DNA of 64,000 bases. It comes from DSWT01 sp035373625. Its GTDB lineage: Bacteria; Chloroflexota; Anaerolineae; B4-G1; SLSP01. This document shows, one piece after another, positions 25,699-35,017 of the stretch. Where the stretch lies: assembly GCA_035373625.1 (NCBI GenBank), contig DAOSNS010000003.1, positions 62,001-126,000 on the forward strand, given 5' to 3'. Each line of letters starts with the position of its first letter. Within the stretch, counting starts at the first letter, position 1. The notes under the pieces were generated by a model. That model was given only the letters and a program-made list of their open reading frames with translations, searched no databases and was not told where the DNA came from. Made by a program: the position numbers and the translations under genes.

Positions 25699-27147
25699 TT
25701 ATGACGCACGATGCAACATCAACGCGCGCCGGTAAAGGTCAACATAGGCGCGCGCCGAGGCATCCCAGGAAAAGTCGCGCTCCATCGCGCGGTATTGCAA
25801 GCCTGCCCAGCGCGTTTTGTTAGCATACCCGTTCAACGCGCGCCGGATGCCATCCAACAGTGCCTCTGCGGTGAAATCTTCAAAGGCAAAGCCGGTTCCC
25901 CGGTCTGGCTGAGCATCAGCATCAACCACAATATCGGCCAGCCCGCCCGTGGCGTGCACTACCGGCACAACACCGTAGTGCATGGCCGACATTAGCGCAA
26001 TGCTGCTCGGTTCATCACGACTTGGCATGAGAAGGATATCCGCACTGCCGTAGATACGCCGGGCCAACCGATCGTCGAATTTGATGAAGGCACGTACATT
26101 GTTAGGATAGCGCGCCTGCAAGTCGCGGAAGTTCGTTTCGTAAATCTCATCTCCAGTTCCCAGAAGCACAAACTGGATGTCGCGTTCCTGAAGCAACGTT
26201 TCCAATGCCGGGATGACGAGTTCCAACCCCTTTGTTTTATCAAGGCGCGTCACCATGCTGAGCAACGGCGTATCCTGGTTGGGCGACAGACGGGTCTCAC
26301 GCTGTAAAGCGTTCTTGTTTACCGCGCGCATCTTCAACGTCTTCGCATCATACGTCTGCGCAAGTGCCGCATCGGTTGCCGGATTCCAGACGTCGGTATC
26401 AATGCCGCTGAGAATCCCGAAAAGGCGATCCTGGCGCTGTTTCAAAAGCGCGGTCAATCCCAGGCCGGTTTCGCCGGACACGATTTCACGCGCATACGTC
26501 GGACTGACCGTGCTGATAAGGTCGGCATGGGCGATGCCCTGTGCCATCCAGTTGACCTGTCCGGGGACCTCACCGGGCAAATGCGGGAGTTTTTCCATTT
26601 GTGCGAAGGTCAAAATCAGCCGTCCACAGATGCCTTGATAGGCAAGGTTGTGGATGGTAAAGAGGGTGGCAATATCACAATAGTGGGGCTGCGAACGTCC
26701 ATAGACATCAAGCCAGGCCGGCACCGCCGCCGTGTGCCAATCGTTGGCATGAATGACATCGGGCTTCCAGTCTAGCAATTTTAACGTAGCGATCACGCCC
26801 TTAGAGAAAAACGTAAAACGCTGGGGGTCATCGTTGAAGCCATAGACACGCTCGCGGTTTGAGAAATACTGGTCATTCCAGATCAAATAAATCGGAACGC
26901 CGTCTACATTTGTCTCCAACAGCAAAGCGTGCTCCTCACCCGGCCCGATGGGGACGGCCAACGAGCCAACTCGCTGGAAACTGTACCCGGCAGCCTGCAT
27001 AGTTCCATAGCGGGGAATGATAACACGAACGTCAACCCCCAAACCGCGCAGAGCTTTGGGCAGCGATCCTGCCACATCAGCCAATCCACCCACCTTCATA
27101 AACGGTGTGGCCTCTGCCGCTAAGAAAAGCACTTTGAGATCGTCCAT
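25699..27147 (-). CDS. glgA: Glycogen synthase (ADP-glucose type)
   Basis: The 482-residue product has the full GT5 length, with the ADP-glucose-binding motif KVGGL (18-22) near the N-terminus (VLFLAAEATPFMKVGGLADV), VIHANDWHTA, LFTIHNLAYQG, SMVTRLDKTKGLELV and the C-terminal EX7E-type element PSRDEPSSIALMSAMHYG. It elongates alpha-1,4-glucan from ADP-glucose. GTGAGG lies 8 nt before the ATG and a promoter at 27187-27214. The GH57 gene follows, so synthesis and branching or trimming of glycogen are probably coupled. Confidence 0.95.
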   Translation of the reverse strand: MDDLKVLFLAAEATPFMKVGGLADVAGSLPKALRGLGVDVRVIIPRYGTMQAAGYSFQRVGSLAVPIGPGEEHALLLETNVDGVPIYLIWNDQYFSNRERVYGFNDDPQRFTFFSKGVIATLKLLDWKPDVIHANDWHTAAVPAWLDVYGRSQPHYCDIATLFTIHNLAYQGICGRLILTFAQMEKLPHLPGEVPGQVNWMAQGIAHADLISTVSPTYAREIVSGETGLGLTALLKQRQDRLFGILSGIDTDVWNPATDAALAQTYDAKTLKMRAVNKNALQRETRLSPNQDTPLLSMVTRLDKTKGLELVIPALETLLQERDIQFVLLGTGDEIYETNFRDLQARYPNNVRAFIKFDDRLARRIYGSADILLMPSRDEPSSIALMSAMHYGVVPVVHATGGLADIVVDADAQPDRGTGFAFEDFTAEALLDGIRRALNGYANKTRWAGLQYRAMERDFSWDASARAYVDLYRRALMLHRAS

Positions 27148-27186
27148 GTCTATCTACCTCACGATGCAACCGGCTAAATTACCCTC

Positions 27187-27227
27187 ATTATATCCGACTT
27201 CGTTCAAACGGCAACGGGTGTTATAAT
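27187..27227. promoter_or_regulatory. Divergent overlapping promoters for glgA and the lamin-tail gene
   Basis: For glgA (minus): TTGCCG (27209-27214), 16 bp, TATAAT (27187-27192). For the plus-strand gene: an extended -10 box, TGT-TATAAT (27222-27227), with AAAGGAGGG further down before the ATG at 27264. The two -10 boxes are about 30 bp apart and back to back, so the promoters should compete for polymerase. Confidence 0.6.
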
Positions 27228-27263
27228 TGAGAAACGTTCCAACTTTTCAAAGGAGGGATAGCT

Positions 27264-29657
27264 ATGAGATTGAGACGCTTACTTCTGGTGCTCATCGGTA
27301 GTGGTATTTTGTTCGGGTTTGCCAGCCTGACACTTGCGCAAGCCAGTCCCGTGCCTTATGTTGCCGTGGGGGATGTGGTCATCAACGAAGTTGCCTGGGG
27401 AGGCACGGGGGCCAGTTCTGCCGACGAATGGATCGAGTTGTACAACAACACTCCTGTATCTGTGTCGCTCGCCGGGTGGCGTATAGCCACAACGAACAAT
27501 ATGAATTTAGTTCTCCAGGGTGAAATTGCACCATACGGTTACTATCTCATTGAACGCACCGATGACAACGCGATCAGCGACATCCCCGCAGATCGGTATG
27601 GCTCTTTTGGAAGCGGCCTGCGCAACACCGGAGAAATCATCACGTTGACCGATGCGCTCGGTAGCGTGATAGATACGGCCAATGGAGATGGTGGTAGCTG
27701 GCCCGCCGGAACAACCAGTGCAACGATGGAACGTATCCACAGCACCGCGCCTGATACCCCCTCGAACTGGGCCACGAACACCGGCAATCCCCACAACGGA
27801 CGAGATGCCAACGGTGCACCTATCAACGGGACGCCCAAATGCCGTAACAGTGTCTCTCCGCAGGCGGCGGATCTCGTTGTTGCCAAGCGTGGCCCGGTAC
27901 AAACGCAGCCGGCGGCGCCGATGACATACACGTTGTACTACCGCAATCCCGGCAACATCGTCGCAACAGGTGCCATGTTGACCGACACCCTGCCGGAAGG
28001 CGTCACTTTCATCACCAGCACACCCCCCCACCCTGCTGTCATGAACGCGCGCACGCTGGTCTGGACGCTCGGTGACGTTCCCATCACCCTCACAGCGCAG
28101 ACGATTAGGGTCTCCGTCTACGCACCTGCAGGCACAGGGTCAATCACCAACATCATCACTGCCACCAGTGCCGTGACCGAGGCCACACCTGCCACAAACG
28201 TTGCCGGATGGACAACGCTCATCAGCGCTCCCGCACCACTCCTCAGGCTGACGAAGACCGGGCCGGCGCGCGCTCTTCCCGACACGCCGTTGACATACAC
28301 GCTCACTTTCACAAACAGCGGCGATCTTGCGGCCCAGAATGTCCGTCTGACCGATACACTGCCGGTGGGATTGGAATTCGTAGCGCAAAACGCGCCCTAT
28401 CCCTTCACGCAGGTTGACGCTACTACGTTAGTCTGGGACGTAGGGACACTCGTCCCGGACGGCAGTGGGTACGTCACACTCACGTTGACGCTCGGCGCGG
28501 CCCCTGTACCAACACTCACAAACGTCGCTACGCTCACGGCGGACACGGGCCAGACCGCAAGCGCCACATGGAGCACACAGGCGCAGCCGCGTGTAAAGCT
28601 CTACGCCGTGCAGCCGGGCAATTATGGCGGTATCAGCGGCGAAATGGTGGCGCTCATCAACCTGGGCGCTTACGCCGTTGATCTTCAGGGTTGGTGCATT
28701 GACGATAAGGTCAGTTCAACAACCCGCATGTGTTTCCCAAGCGGTGCACACATCGCAGCCGGGGAAACGCTATGGCTGGCCGAGAAGGCCGATGGGTTTT
28801 ATCCGGTGTGGGGCTTCGATGCCGATTGGACAACGACAGCCATCACCCGCCCCGTCTCTTTGCTCACAGGAGACTGGCCGGGCTTCACCGACGACGGCGA
28901 GGCCGTTTATCTGCTCGATGTAAACGGGACGGTATTGGATGCACTGGCCTACGGGAAGGGAACCGCCGAAGCCGGATGGCAGGGGATTTCCGTTCCCCAT
29001 CCCTACAGCAGCTTCGAGAACAAGGGGCAGGTGCTCTATCGCAAGCTCGACGAAGCCACCGGCCTGCCCGTCCGCGATACCGACAGCGCCAGCGATTGGG
29101 CGCAGGACCCCGGCGATCCCTTCGACGGGCGCAAAGTACGCTATCCGGGCTGGGACTTGGAGACACTCTTCTTCCCGGTCGAAGTCGCAGCCACCAGCAA
29201 CGTCACACTCGCGGTCGCACCGGATGGGATGTTGAATTTCGTGTTGGATACGGTGCGCGCGGCGCAGAAAAGCCTGATCATCGAGGGATACACACTGGGC
29301 AGTGTGCCGCTCTATGAAGCCATCAATGCGCGCATCCAGGCCGGCGTCCAGGTGACGATCTTGCTTGAAAGTACGCCGGCCGGCGGGATGAGCAATCAAG
29401 AAAAGTGGGTCGCCCAACATCTACACCAGCCGCCAACCAGCACAGTTTACTTTATGGGGGGGAGCACAACGCGCTATCAGTACCAGCATGCAAAGTTTAT
29501 GATTGTTGACAACCGCACGGCGCTCCTCAGTACAGATAACTTCGGGGAAAGCTCCATGCCTTCTGATCCCCTGGAGAACGGAACAATGGGACATCGTGGA
29601 TTCGTACTGCGCACCGACAATGCGGAAGTCATCACCCGCCTGAATGCGATTTTCTAG
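27264..29657 (+). CDS. Exported lamin-tail/DUF11/phospholipase D protein, first part up to an amber codon
   Basis: The 797-residue product has a signal peptide (cut near LAQA, residue 27), a lamin-tail domain (about 35-150; VVINEVAWGGTGASSADEWIELYN), two DUF11 repeats (about 205-430), a second lamin-tail domain (about 440-590) and the first half of a phospholipase D fold with one HxKxxxxD motif (HAKFMIVD, about 750). It ends at TAG 29655-29657. The same frame continues without any other stop to 30935 with the second HKD half. The last residues, AIF-stop-ADCDP, sit where related proteins have a Glu or similar residue. Alone, this half cannot form the two-HKD active site. Confidence 0.75.
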   Translation: MRLRRLLLVLIGSGILFGFASLTLAQASPVPYVAVGDVVINEVAWGGTGASSADEWIELYNNTPVSVSLAGWRIATTNNMNLVLQGEIAPYGYYLIERTDDNAISDIPADRYGSFGSGLRNTGEIITLTDALGSVIDTANGDGGSWPAGTTSATMERIHSTAPDTPSNWATNTGNPHNGRDANGAPINGTPKCRNSVSPQAADLVVAKRGPVQTQPAAPMTYTLYYRNPGNIVATGAMLTDTLPEGVTFITSTPPHPAVMNARTLVWTLGDVPITLTAQTIRVSVYAPAGTGSITNIITATSAVTEATPATNVAGWTTLISAPAPLLRLTKTGPARALPDTPLTYTLTFTNSGDLAAQNVRLTDTLPVGLEFVAQNAPYPFTQVDATTLVWDVGTLVPDGSGYVTLTLTLGAAPVPTLTNVATLTADTGQTASATWSTQAQPRVKLYAVQPGNYGGISGEMVALINLGAYAVDLQGWCIDDKVSSTTRMCFPSGAHIAAGETLWLAEKADGFYPVWGFDADWTTTAITRPVSLLTGDWPGFTDDGEAVYLLDVNGTVLDALAYGKGTAEAGWQGISVPHPYSSFENKGQVLYRKLDEATGLPVRDTDSASDWAQDPGDPFDGRKVRYPGWDLETLFFPVEVAATSNVTLAVAPDGMLNFVLDTVRAAQKSLIIEGYTLGSVPLYEAINARIQAGVQVTILLESTPAGGMSNQEKWVAQHLHQPPTSTVYFMGGSTTRYQYQHAKFMIVDNRTALLSTDNFGESSMPSDPLENGTMGHRGFVLRTDNAEVITRLNAIF

Positions 29658-29687
29658 GCCGATTGTGACCCGCTGCACCACAACGAC

Positions 29688-30935
29688 GTGTTCCTTTACT
29701 CAAACGCCTACGCGCCGCCGGGTTACTTTACCCCTATCCCGCCGGTAGATTGGACCACGTACACTGTCGCCTTCAGCCCGACGCTGGCGACGACGGCTTC
29801 CCATCTCACATTGCTGCACGCGCCGGAGCACACGCTGCGCAATCGGGATGCGCTGATCGGCCTGCTGAACGGAACGTTGAGCGGCACCATTGATGTAATG
29901 CAGTTAAGCGAACCGGTCACCTGGACAACCAACGCAGGCGATGTGGGGCTGAATCCACGCATTGTGGCGCTCATCGCAGCGGCGCAACGCGGCGTCTCCG
30001 TGCGTCTGCTCCTCGACGCCAACTACGATGATCCGAGCAATGCCAAAAACAACACTGCGACATGCCTTTACCTGAAAAGCCTGCACCTCCCTACCCTGCA
30101 ATGCCGCCTTGCCAACGTCGCCGGGTTGGGAATCCATGCCAAAATTTTCCTGGTGGACGACGGCGACGGTCAATGGGTGCATCTGGGTAGCATCAACGGT
30201 TCGGAGACCTCAAACAAGGCCAACCGCGAGACAGCGATACAATTCATGTCCCCGGCCGGCTATGCTTATATGCGCGCCGTGTTCGATCACGATTGGGAGC
30301 TTGGCCATGCCCCAATGATTCACCAACTCTACATGCCGCTCACCATGCGAGATTATATCCCGCCGGCAGATTATCCGCTCATCACCGAAATCTTTATCAA
30401 CCCGGGCGGTGAGGATGCCGGGAAGGAATGGGTAGAAATCTACTATCCAGGCAATGAGACCGTGAGTCTGGCGGGATGGAGCCTCGGTGATGCCATCAAC
30501 ATCGGGGACTACGGAGACGGACGCTACATCTTCCCTGAGGGGGCGCAACTGTTGCCCAGGCAAGTCATCGTCGTGGCGGCCTGCGCAACGCAATTTGCGA
30601 CGGCTTATGGGTTCAATCCCACCTACGAGTGGACAAACTGCGATCCGTTGGTGCCAGATATGGTGCCGGCCGGGGCCTGGAATGGCTTTGGGATCGCACT
30701 GGGTAACGCCACTGACGAGGTGTTGTTCCTTGATGCCAGCACAGCTCTGGTAGATAGCGCCGCATGGGGCGGTGAGCCGCGCGTCGGGGTCATTCCCTTC
30801 CCGATTGATGTGGATAGCACCTTCCCCTCAGATGCCAGCCTCAAACGCTATCCGCCCAGCTACGACCACGACGACTGCACGCGCGACTTTTATGCCAGTT
30901 ACCAGCCGTCGCCGGGACGGGTGAGCGGGGAATAA
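29688..30935 (+). pseudogene. Second half of the lamin-tail/phospholipase D gene, after the in-frame stop
   Basis: This frame is the direct continuation of the preceding gene: 29658 onward reads ADCDPLHHNDVFLYSNAY, with GTG at 29688 the first possible start. It has the second HKD motif (HAKIFLVDDGD...HLGSINGS) and a third lamin-tail domain at the C-terminus (PLITEIFINPGGEDAGKEWVEIYYPG). No Shine-Dalgarno precedes 29688, and no signal peptide is present, so separate expression as an exported protein is unlikely. A single-base change of the TAG (for example to GAG) would restore one protein of about 1223 residues. A recent nonsense mutation, amber readthrough and a sequencing error are all possible. 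Confidence 0.65.
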
Positions 30936-30942
30936 CGCGGCC

Positions 30943-31884
30943 TCAACCATCCATCGGATTGAACGCCGGCGGCGGCGCCGCGCCGGATTCTACATCCAGC
31001 CGGGCAAAAACGCCGCCGCCGAGCAACAAAGCCGCACCGAGCCACTGGTACCAGGCCAGGCGGTCGCCCAGGAAGATGAACGCCAGGGTGAGGCTCACGG
31101 CCAGTTCCATCAAGTTGATGATGGCCGTCTGCACGCCGCCGAGTTTTTCGAGGCTAAAATACATCGCCAGGCGGGAAAGCGCCGTCGTCAGCCCTAACGC
31201 GACGATTGCCGTCCAGCCGGAGGTCGAGATGGGGGTCACCGCCCCGCCGCCGACGAGGCGCGCAACGGCGACGGTGAGCGCCATGCCGGTGAGGATGTAG
31301 AGGGTTCCGGATTGCGAAGGGACATCCGCAAGCACCCACTGTCCCATCACCAGATACCAGCCGGTCAACGCGGCATAGGCCAGCATCAGCATCACGCCGA
31401 GATAATCGGTCAGTGTGCTCATCATCCAGGGGGATGTGACCAGGACGGCGCCGGCCAGGGAAATTCCCAAGCGCAGCAGGGTAAGTCGTCGGATTTCTTG
31501 TCCGGAGGCACTCAAAAAGAGCACCACCCACACCGGATAGAGCGCCCCCAACAACGAGGCACGCGAGGCATCCAGCCGGCTCAAGCCGCTGTAGTAGAAC
31601 AGTGAGCCGATGCCGTTGAAAACGCCGACCAGCAAGCAGTTGAATACATCAATCCAGCGCAGGACAATGCGCCGTCGCCAAAAGAGCAGATAGACGATCC
31701 ACAAGAAACCGGCAGCCACCAGGGTCCGCAGGGCCGCCAATGTCAAGGGGGTCACATTAGCCCGATAGGCGAACTTTCCCAGAATGGGCGCCCAACCGAG
31801 CAAGAAAGCAGCCAGAAGGCCGCTCGAAACCCCCGATATATGGCCTCGCTGTGGTGTGTCTCCCTGGTGGGATTTTATTTTCAC
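30943..31884 (-). CDS. EamA/DMT-superfamily transporter
   Basis: The 313-residue protein has ten hydrophobic segments in two repeats of five, as in EamA (DUF6) permeases; segments such as LAALRTLVAAGFLWIVYLLF and AIINLMELAVSLTLAFIFLGDRLAWYQWLGAALLLGGG are typical of the fourth and fifth helices. Such proteins export metabolites such as amino acids or take up small solutes; the substrate is not inferable. The start is GTG 31884, with an AAGGTG stretch upstream. It converges with the split lamin-tail gene, only 7 bp away. Confidence 0.88.
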   Translation of the reverse strand: MKIKSHQGDTPQRGHISGVSSGLLAAFLLGWAPILGKFAYRANVTPLTLAALRTLVAAGFLWIVYLLFWRRRIVLRWIDVFNCLLVGVFNGIGSLFYYSGLSRLDASRASLLGALYPVWVVLFLSASGQEIRRLTLLRLGISLAGAVLVTSPWMMSTLTDYLGVMLMLAYAALTGWYLVMGQWVLADVPSQSGTLYILTGMALTVAVARLVGGGAVTPISTSGWTAIVALGLTTALSRLAMYFSLEKLGGVQTAIINLMELAVSLTLAFIFLGDRLAWYQWLGAALLLGGGVFARLDVESGAAPPPAFNPMDG

Positions 31885-31914
31885 CGTTTTTCACCTTGTA
31901 CTGTTCAATGGCTC

Positions 31915-32034
31915 AAAGGGGAACTGGCGTTCCCCTTTGTGTTGTTAAACCGCGAAGAGACCGGCTGAAGCCGGTACGCACACACGGTTGGCGAAAAGGC
32001 CGGCTGTTGTTAAACCGCGGATCTGGCGATCCGC
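31915..32034. repeat. Cluster of three REP-like palindromes
   Basis: AAAGGGGAAC-TGGC-GTTCCCCTTT (31915-31938), ACCGGCT-GA-AGCCGGT (31960-31975) and GCGGATC-TGGC-GATCCGC (32017-32034) follow one another. The 15-base word TGTTGTTAAACCGCG occurs at 31940-31954 and 32005-32019, 65 bp apart. The third palindrome runs straight into the 27-bp tandem array, sharing its GGCGATCCGCTCC. Confidence 0.85.
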
Positions 32035-32308
32035 TCCAAGCAACGGCAGGCGGCGATCCGCTCCAAGCAACGGCAGGCGGCGATCCGCTCCAAGCAACGG
32101 CAGGCGGCGATCCGCTCCAAGCAACGACGGACGGCGATCCACTCCAAGCAACGGCGGACGGCGATCCGCTCCAAGCGACAGCGGACGGCGATCCGCTCCA
32201 AGCAACGACGGACGGCGATCCGCTCCAAGCAACGGCAGGCGGCGATCCGCTCCAAGCGACAGCGGACGGCGATCCGCTCCAAGCAACGACGGACGGCGAT
32301 CCGCTCGG
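32025..32308. repeat. Tandem array of ten 27-bp units
   Basis: Ten full units starting GGCGATCCGCTCCAAGC fill 32025-32294, and a partial eleventh follows. Seven variable bases at the end of each unit give at least three unit types, in an order suggesting duplications of pairs. All frames stay open because 27 is divisible by three; no start or Shine-Dalgarno supports translation. The array ends about 37 bp before the -10 box of the next gene. Confidence 0.9.
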
Positions 32309-32343
32309 TTGGCCGCTTTCAGGTTGCACGGGTGGTCTATCAT

Positions 32344-32351
32344 GCTATACT
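32344..32351 (+). promoter_or_regulatory. Extended -10 promoter, leaderless with respect to the next gene
   Basis: TGC-TATACT (TATACT at 32346-32351) ends 7 nt before the ATG at 32359. The only -35-like word at a suitable distance is TTGCAC, which is weak. The transcript should begin at the start codon. Confidence 0.5.
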
Positions 32352-32358
32352 GCTGAAG

Positions 32359-32859
32359 ATGACACGAAAACAGCGTCTCATTCTTATCCTGCTCGGCGTT
32401 CTGGATGTGAGCGTGATTGCCTTACTGGCGGGCATTGTGATTCACGACACACGCACGGTTCCCGCTGCCCCCACGCCCACTCTGGTGCGCATCTCCGCCT
32501 GCGAGCAGAAAATGCTGGACGCTCTCGCAGGTATGCCGGCACCGCTAAGCGACACGCCGGCCGTCGCCTGGGATGAAATGCAATTGTATATCACCCTCAA
32601 AGCCACGTATCCGACAGCGACACCGCCAGAAGCCAGCGCCCAATTGCTATGGACAACGCTGGATAGGCTCGCTAGCGTTCTGCAAGATGAATGTACCGTC
32701 CCAGAGACCATCTCTATCGCGTTGACGGCCCAGGGCACTACCAACAATGTGCATTACCTGGCGCAACTTGCCGGCCGAGATGTGATCGCCTGGATGGAAG
32801 GAACTCTGCCGGAAGAAGACCTGGCTGCACAATCGCGCTTCCGCAAGTCCACGCAGTGA
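32359..32859 (+). CDS. Small membrane-anchored protein of unknown function
   Basis: The 166-residue product begins MTRKQRLILILLGVLDVSVIALLAGIVI, one N-terminal membrane segment, then a short Pro/Thr linker and an extracytoplasmic domain of about 125 residues. No family is recognised. Two cysteines (in SACEQK and QDECTV) could form a disulfide. I chose the ATG at 32359 because the -10 box ends 7 nt upstream; the frame is open nine codons further. It stands alone between the tandem array and the convergent GDPD gene. Confidence 0.65.
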   Translation: MTRKQRLILILLGVLDVSVIALLAGIVIHDTRTVPAAPTPTLVRISACEQKMLDALAGMPAPLSDTPAVAWDEMQLYITLKATYPTATPPEASAQLLWTTLDRLASVLQDECTVPETISIALTAQGTTNNVHYLAQLAGRDVIAWMEGTLPEEDLAAQSRFRKSTQ

Positions 32860-32912
32860 AGCATATAATGCGATCTGCGATTCGTGATGCGTATTGTAGA
32901 AGTTTGAGCGAC

Positions 32913-33662
32913 TCAGATCGCGTTCAGAGTCACCAGGATACGTTCCGGTTCGTTGGTGATGATGCCATCTATGCCCCAGTCGGCAAAACGCCGGGCGACG
33001 GTCGGATCATCGAGCGTCCAGGTAAAAACACGCAGGCCACGTTGATGCGCCCGGCTTATAAGGCGTTCGGTGACCATTTCCTTATACGGATGCAGCGCCT
33101 CGTAAGGTGTGAACGGTCGCAGCAGCAGCGTCCCCGGATTTAACGGCCCGTAAAGCAACCCGCAGGGAATCTCCGGCGCCAACGCGCGCGCCCGATATAA
33201 CGCATAGGGTTTGAAAGACGAAAACCACACGCGAGACGCCATTCCCATCCGCCGGACCAACGCCACGACGGTAGACACCAGGGCGACGGTTTGATCGGCC
33301 TTCAACTCAATGTTGACCAGAAGCCGCGTCCCCACGGCTTCCAGAACCTCTTCCAGGGTCGGGATGCGTTCGCCGGCAAACTGCGCCGCGAAACGTCCCC
33401 CGGCATCCAGCGTCTTGAGCTGCGCCAGGGTCATCTCGCGCACGAATCCTTTGCCATCGGTGGTTGCGTCCACCCGGTCGTCATGGATGACCACCGGCAC
33501 ACCATCGCGCGAGAGATGGACATCCAACTCGACGCCGTCCGCTCCAACGTCCGCAGCCTTACAGAAGGCAGCCAGAGTGTTCTGCGGCGCGGCGTGACTT
33601 GCGCCACGATGTCCCAGAATCAACGGACGTTCGCGGAACCAGTCTTCAGGAAGTTTTATCAT
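32913..33662 (-). CDS. Glycerophosphodiester phosphodiesterase
   Basis: The 249-residue product has the GDPD catalytic pattern: HRGAS near residue 18, the metal ligands ExD in GVELDVHLSRDG, and the second histidine in VVIHDDRVD, followed by NIELKAD and a C-terminal WTLDDP...WGIDGIITNEP, typical of the family. The usual PENT is PQNT here. It hydrolyses glycerophosphodiesters to glycerol-3-phosphate and an alcohol; lacking a signal peptide, it acts in the cytoplasm. The start overlaps the end of the AAA+ gene context by 3 bp spacing, so the two are probably one transcript. Confidence 0.93.
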   Translation of the reverse strand: MIKLPEDWFRERPLILGHRGASHAAPQNTLAAFCKAADVGADGVELDVHLSRDGVPVVIHDDRVDATTDGKGFVREMTLAQLKTLDAGGRFAAQFAGERIPTLEEVLEAVGTRLLVNIELKADQTVALVSTVVALVRRMGMASRVWFSSFKPYALYRARALAPEIPCGLLYGPLNPGTLLLRPFTPYEALHPYKEMVTERLISRAHQRGLRVFTWTLDDPTVARRFADWGIDGIITNEPERILVTLNAI

Positions 33663-33664
33663 CG

Positions 33665-34984
33665 TCAGTCCCCCAATTCCACAAAATAAGCGTTCGCCGC
33701 CCGGTCAATAAGCTCCTTCGTCATCGTTGGCGGCACGTTCAGATATTTGGCAATGTCAATGACTTGATCCAGTAAGTCACGAGCGTGACAGGCACGCGGT
33801 GGACGCTTGGTCTTCAAATAGTGCTCACGAATCAGGTAAGCGAAAGTCTGCTCCGAGAACGGAATCTTTTTGGCCTCAGCAACCCGTTTGAAGATTTCAG
33901 CGAACTCTTCCCAGGTGGGGTCATGCACTTCGATTTTGTGCCGGATGCGGCGCAAGAAAGCCTCATCCACCAGGTCTTTGGGTTTCAGGTTTGTCGAGAA
34001 AACAATCAAGACTTCAAAGGGGATCTCAAATTTACGCCCCGTATGCAGGGTAAGAAAGTCAATGCGCTTTTCCAGGGGGACGATCCAGCGGTTAAGTAAG
34101 TCTGTCGGACGCACCTGCTGCCGTCCAAAGTCATCAATCAGGAAAATCCCCCCGTTGGCCTTCATCTGGAAGGGCGCTTCGTAGTACTTGTTGTTGGGAT
34201 CATAGACCAGGTCGAGACCTTCCATTGTCAGCTCACCGCCGACCACGATGAACGGACGTTTGATCTTGAGCCAGCGGCCATCCAGGCCTCGTTGCGCCTC
34301 GTCCTTGACCAGCCGATGGTTGACGTCGTCAAAAACCTTGATGATCTGCCCTTCAATTTCTACGGCATAGGGGATGAAAATGTCCCCTTCCATCAATAAA
34401 GTGCCGATGGCCTCCGCAATGGAGGTCTTGCCATTGCCGGGGCTACCGAAGAGGAAAATAGAGCGACCGGAATTGACCGCCGGGCCGATCTGCTCGAAGG
34501 TCGTAGGGCTGAAGATCAGATGCGACAAGGCCTTGCGCAATTGCGGCTGGTGGACGACGATGTCCTTCAGGCCCTGAACGCGGACAGATTTAATGTATTC
34601 CGTCAACGGCACCGGCGCAAGGCCAACGTATTCTGAACGTTCCAGCGCCTCGCGCGCCATCTCCCGTCCACGCGCCGTCAACACGTATTCATACATCGCT
34701 TCCGAAAGGCCGCCCCGCCCCGAAGCGCTGCGCACTTCACACAGTTGCTCGCGTTTGAGAAAATCCAGCACTGCCGAAACGACACCTGCAAACGGCAGCC
34801 CCATCCGATCGGCGAGATCGCGCCCGGCAAGATAGCTCTCGAAGTAAAGCCCCTTGAGCGCCAGATCGCCGAGCAGACCCATATTCAATCCGGTTTCCGC
34901 AACCGAACGAGGCGCCGGCGGCGTAAACACTCCACTAACAAAGGCGCGTTGTTGTGTTTGTTGTTGCGTCTGTTGTTGTGTCAT
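33665..34984 (-). CDS. AAA+ family ATPase with N-terminal helical region
   Basis: The 439-residue protein begins with a Gln/Thr-rich stretch, a winged-helix-like region (about 30-110), and an AAA+ core with Walker A GSPGNGKTSI (about 175-184), Walker B GIFLIDDFG and a sensor region IVFSTNLKPKDLVDEAFLRRIRHKIEV. It resembles the uncharacterised 'ATPase with chaperone activity' group found in many Chloroflexi and cyanobacteria. The target is unknown. I start at ATG 34984, with GGGAGG six bases upstream, rather than at TTG 34990. It precedes the GDPD gene by 2 bp. Confidence 0.8.
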   Translation of the reverse strand: MTQQQTQQQTQQRAFVSGVFTPPAPRSVAETGLNMGLLGDLALKGLYFESYLAGRDLADRMGLPFAGVVSAVLDFLKREQLCEVRSASGRGGLSEAMYEYVLTARGREMAREALERSEYVGLAPVPLTEYIKSVRVQGLKDIVVHQPQLRKALSHLIFSPTTFEQIGPAVNSGRSIFLFGSPGNGKTSIAEAIGTLLMEGDIFIPYAVEIEGQIIKVFDDVNHRLVKDEAQRGLDGRWLKIKRPFIVVGGELTMEGLDLVYDPNNKYYEAPFQMKANGGIFLIDDFGRQQVRPTDLLNRWIVPLEKRIDFLTLHTGRKFEIPFEVLIVFSTNLKPKDLVDEAFLRRIRHKIEVHDPTWEEFAEIFKRVAEAKKIPFSEQTFAYLIREHYLKTKRPPRACHARDLLDQVIDIAKYLNVPPTMTKELIDRAANAYFVELGD

Positions 34985-35017
34985 AGACAACCTCCCTTGA
35001 AAAGCGTCGGAACGTTA

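Noticed and set aside
31851..32576. Open frames on both strands over the 27-bp array, such as a GDPLQATA repeat peptide
   Set aside because: Several frames are open at once, as expected for a 27-bp unit, and none has start signals or codon usage like the neighbours.
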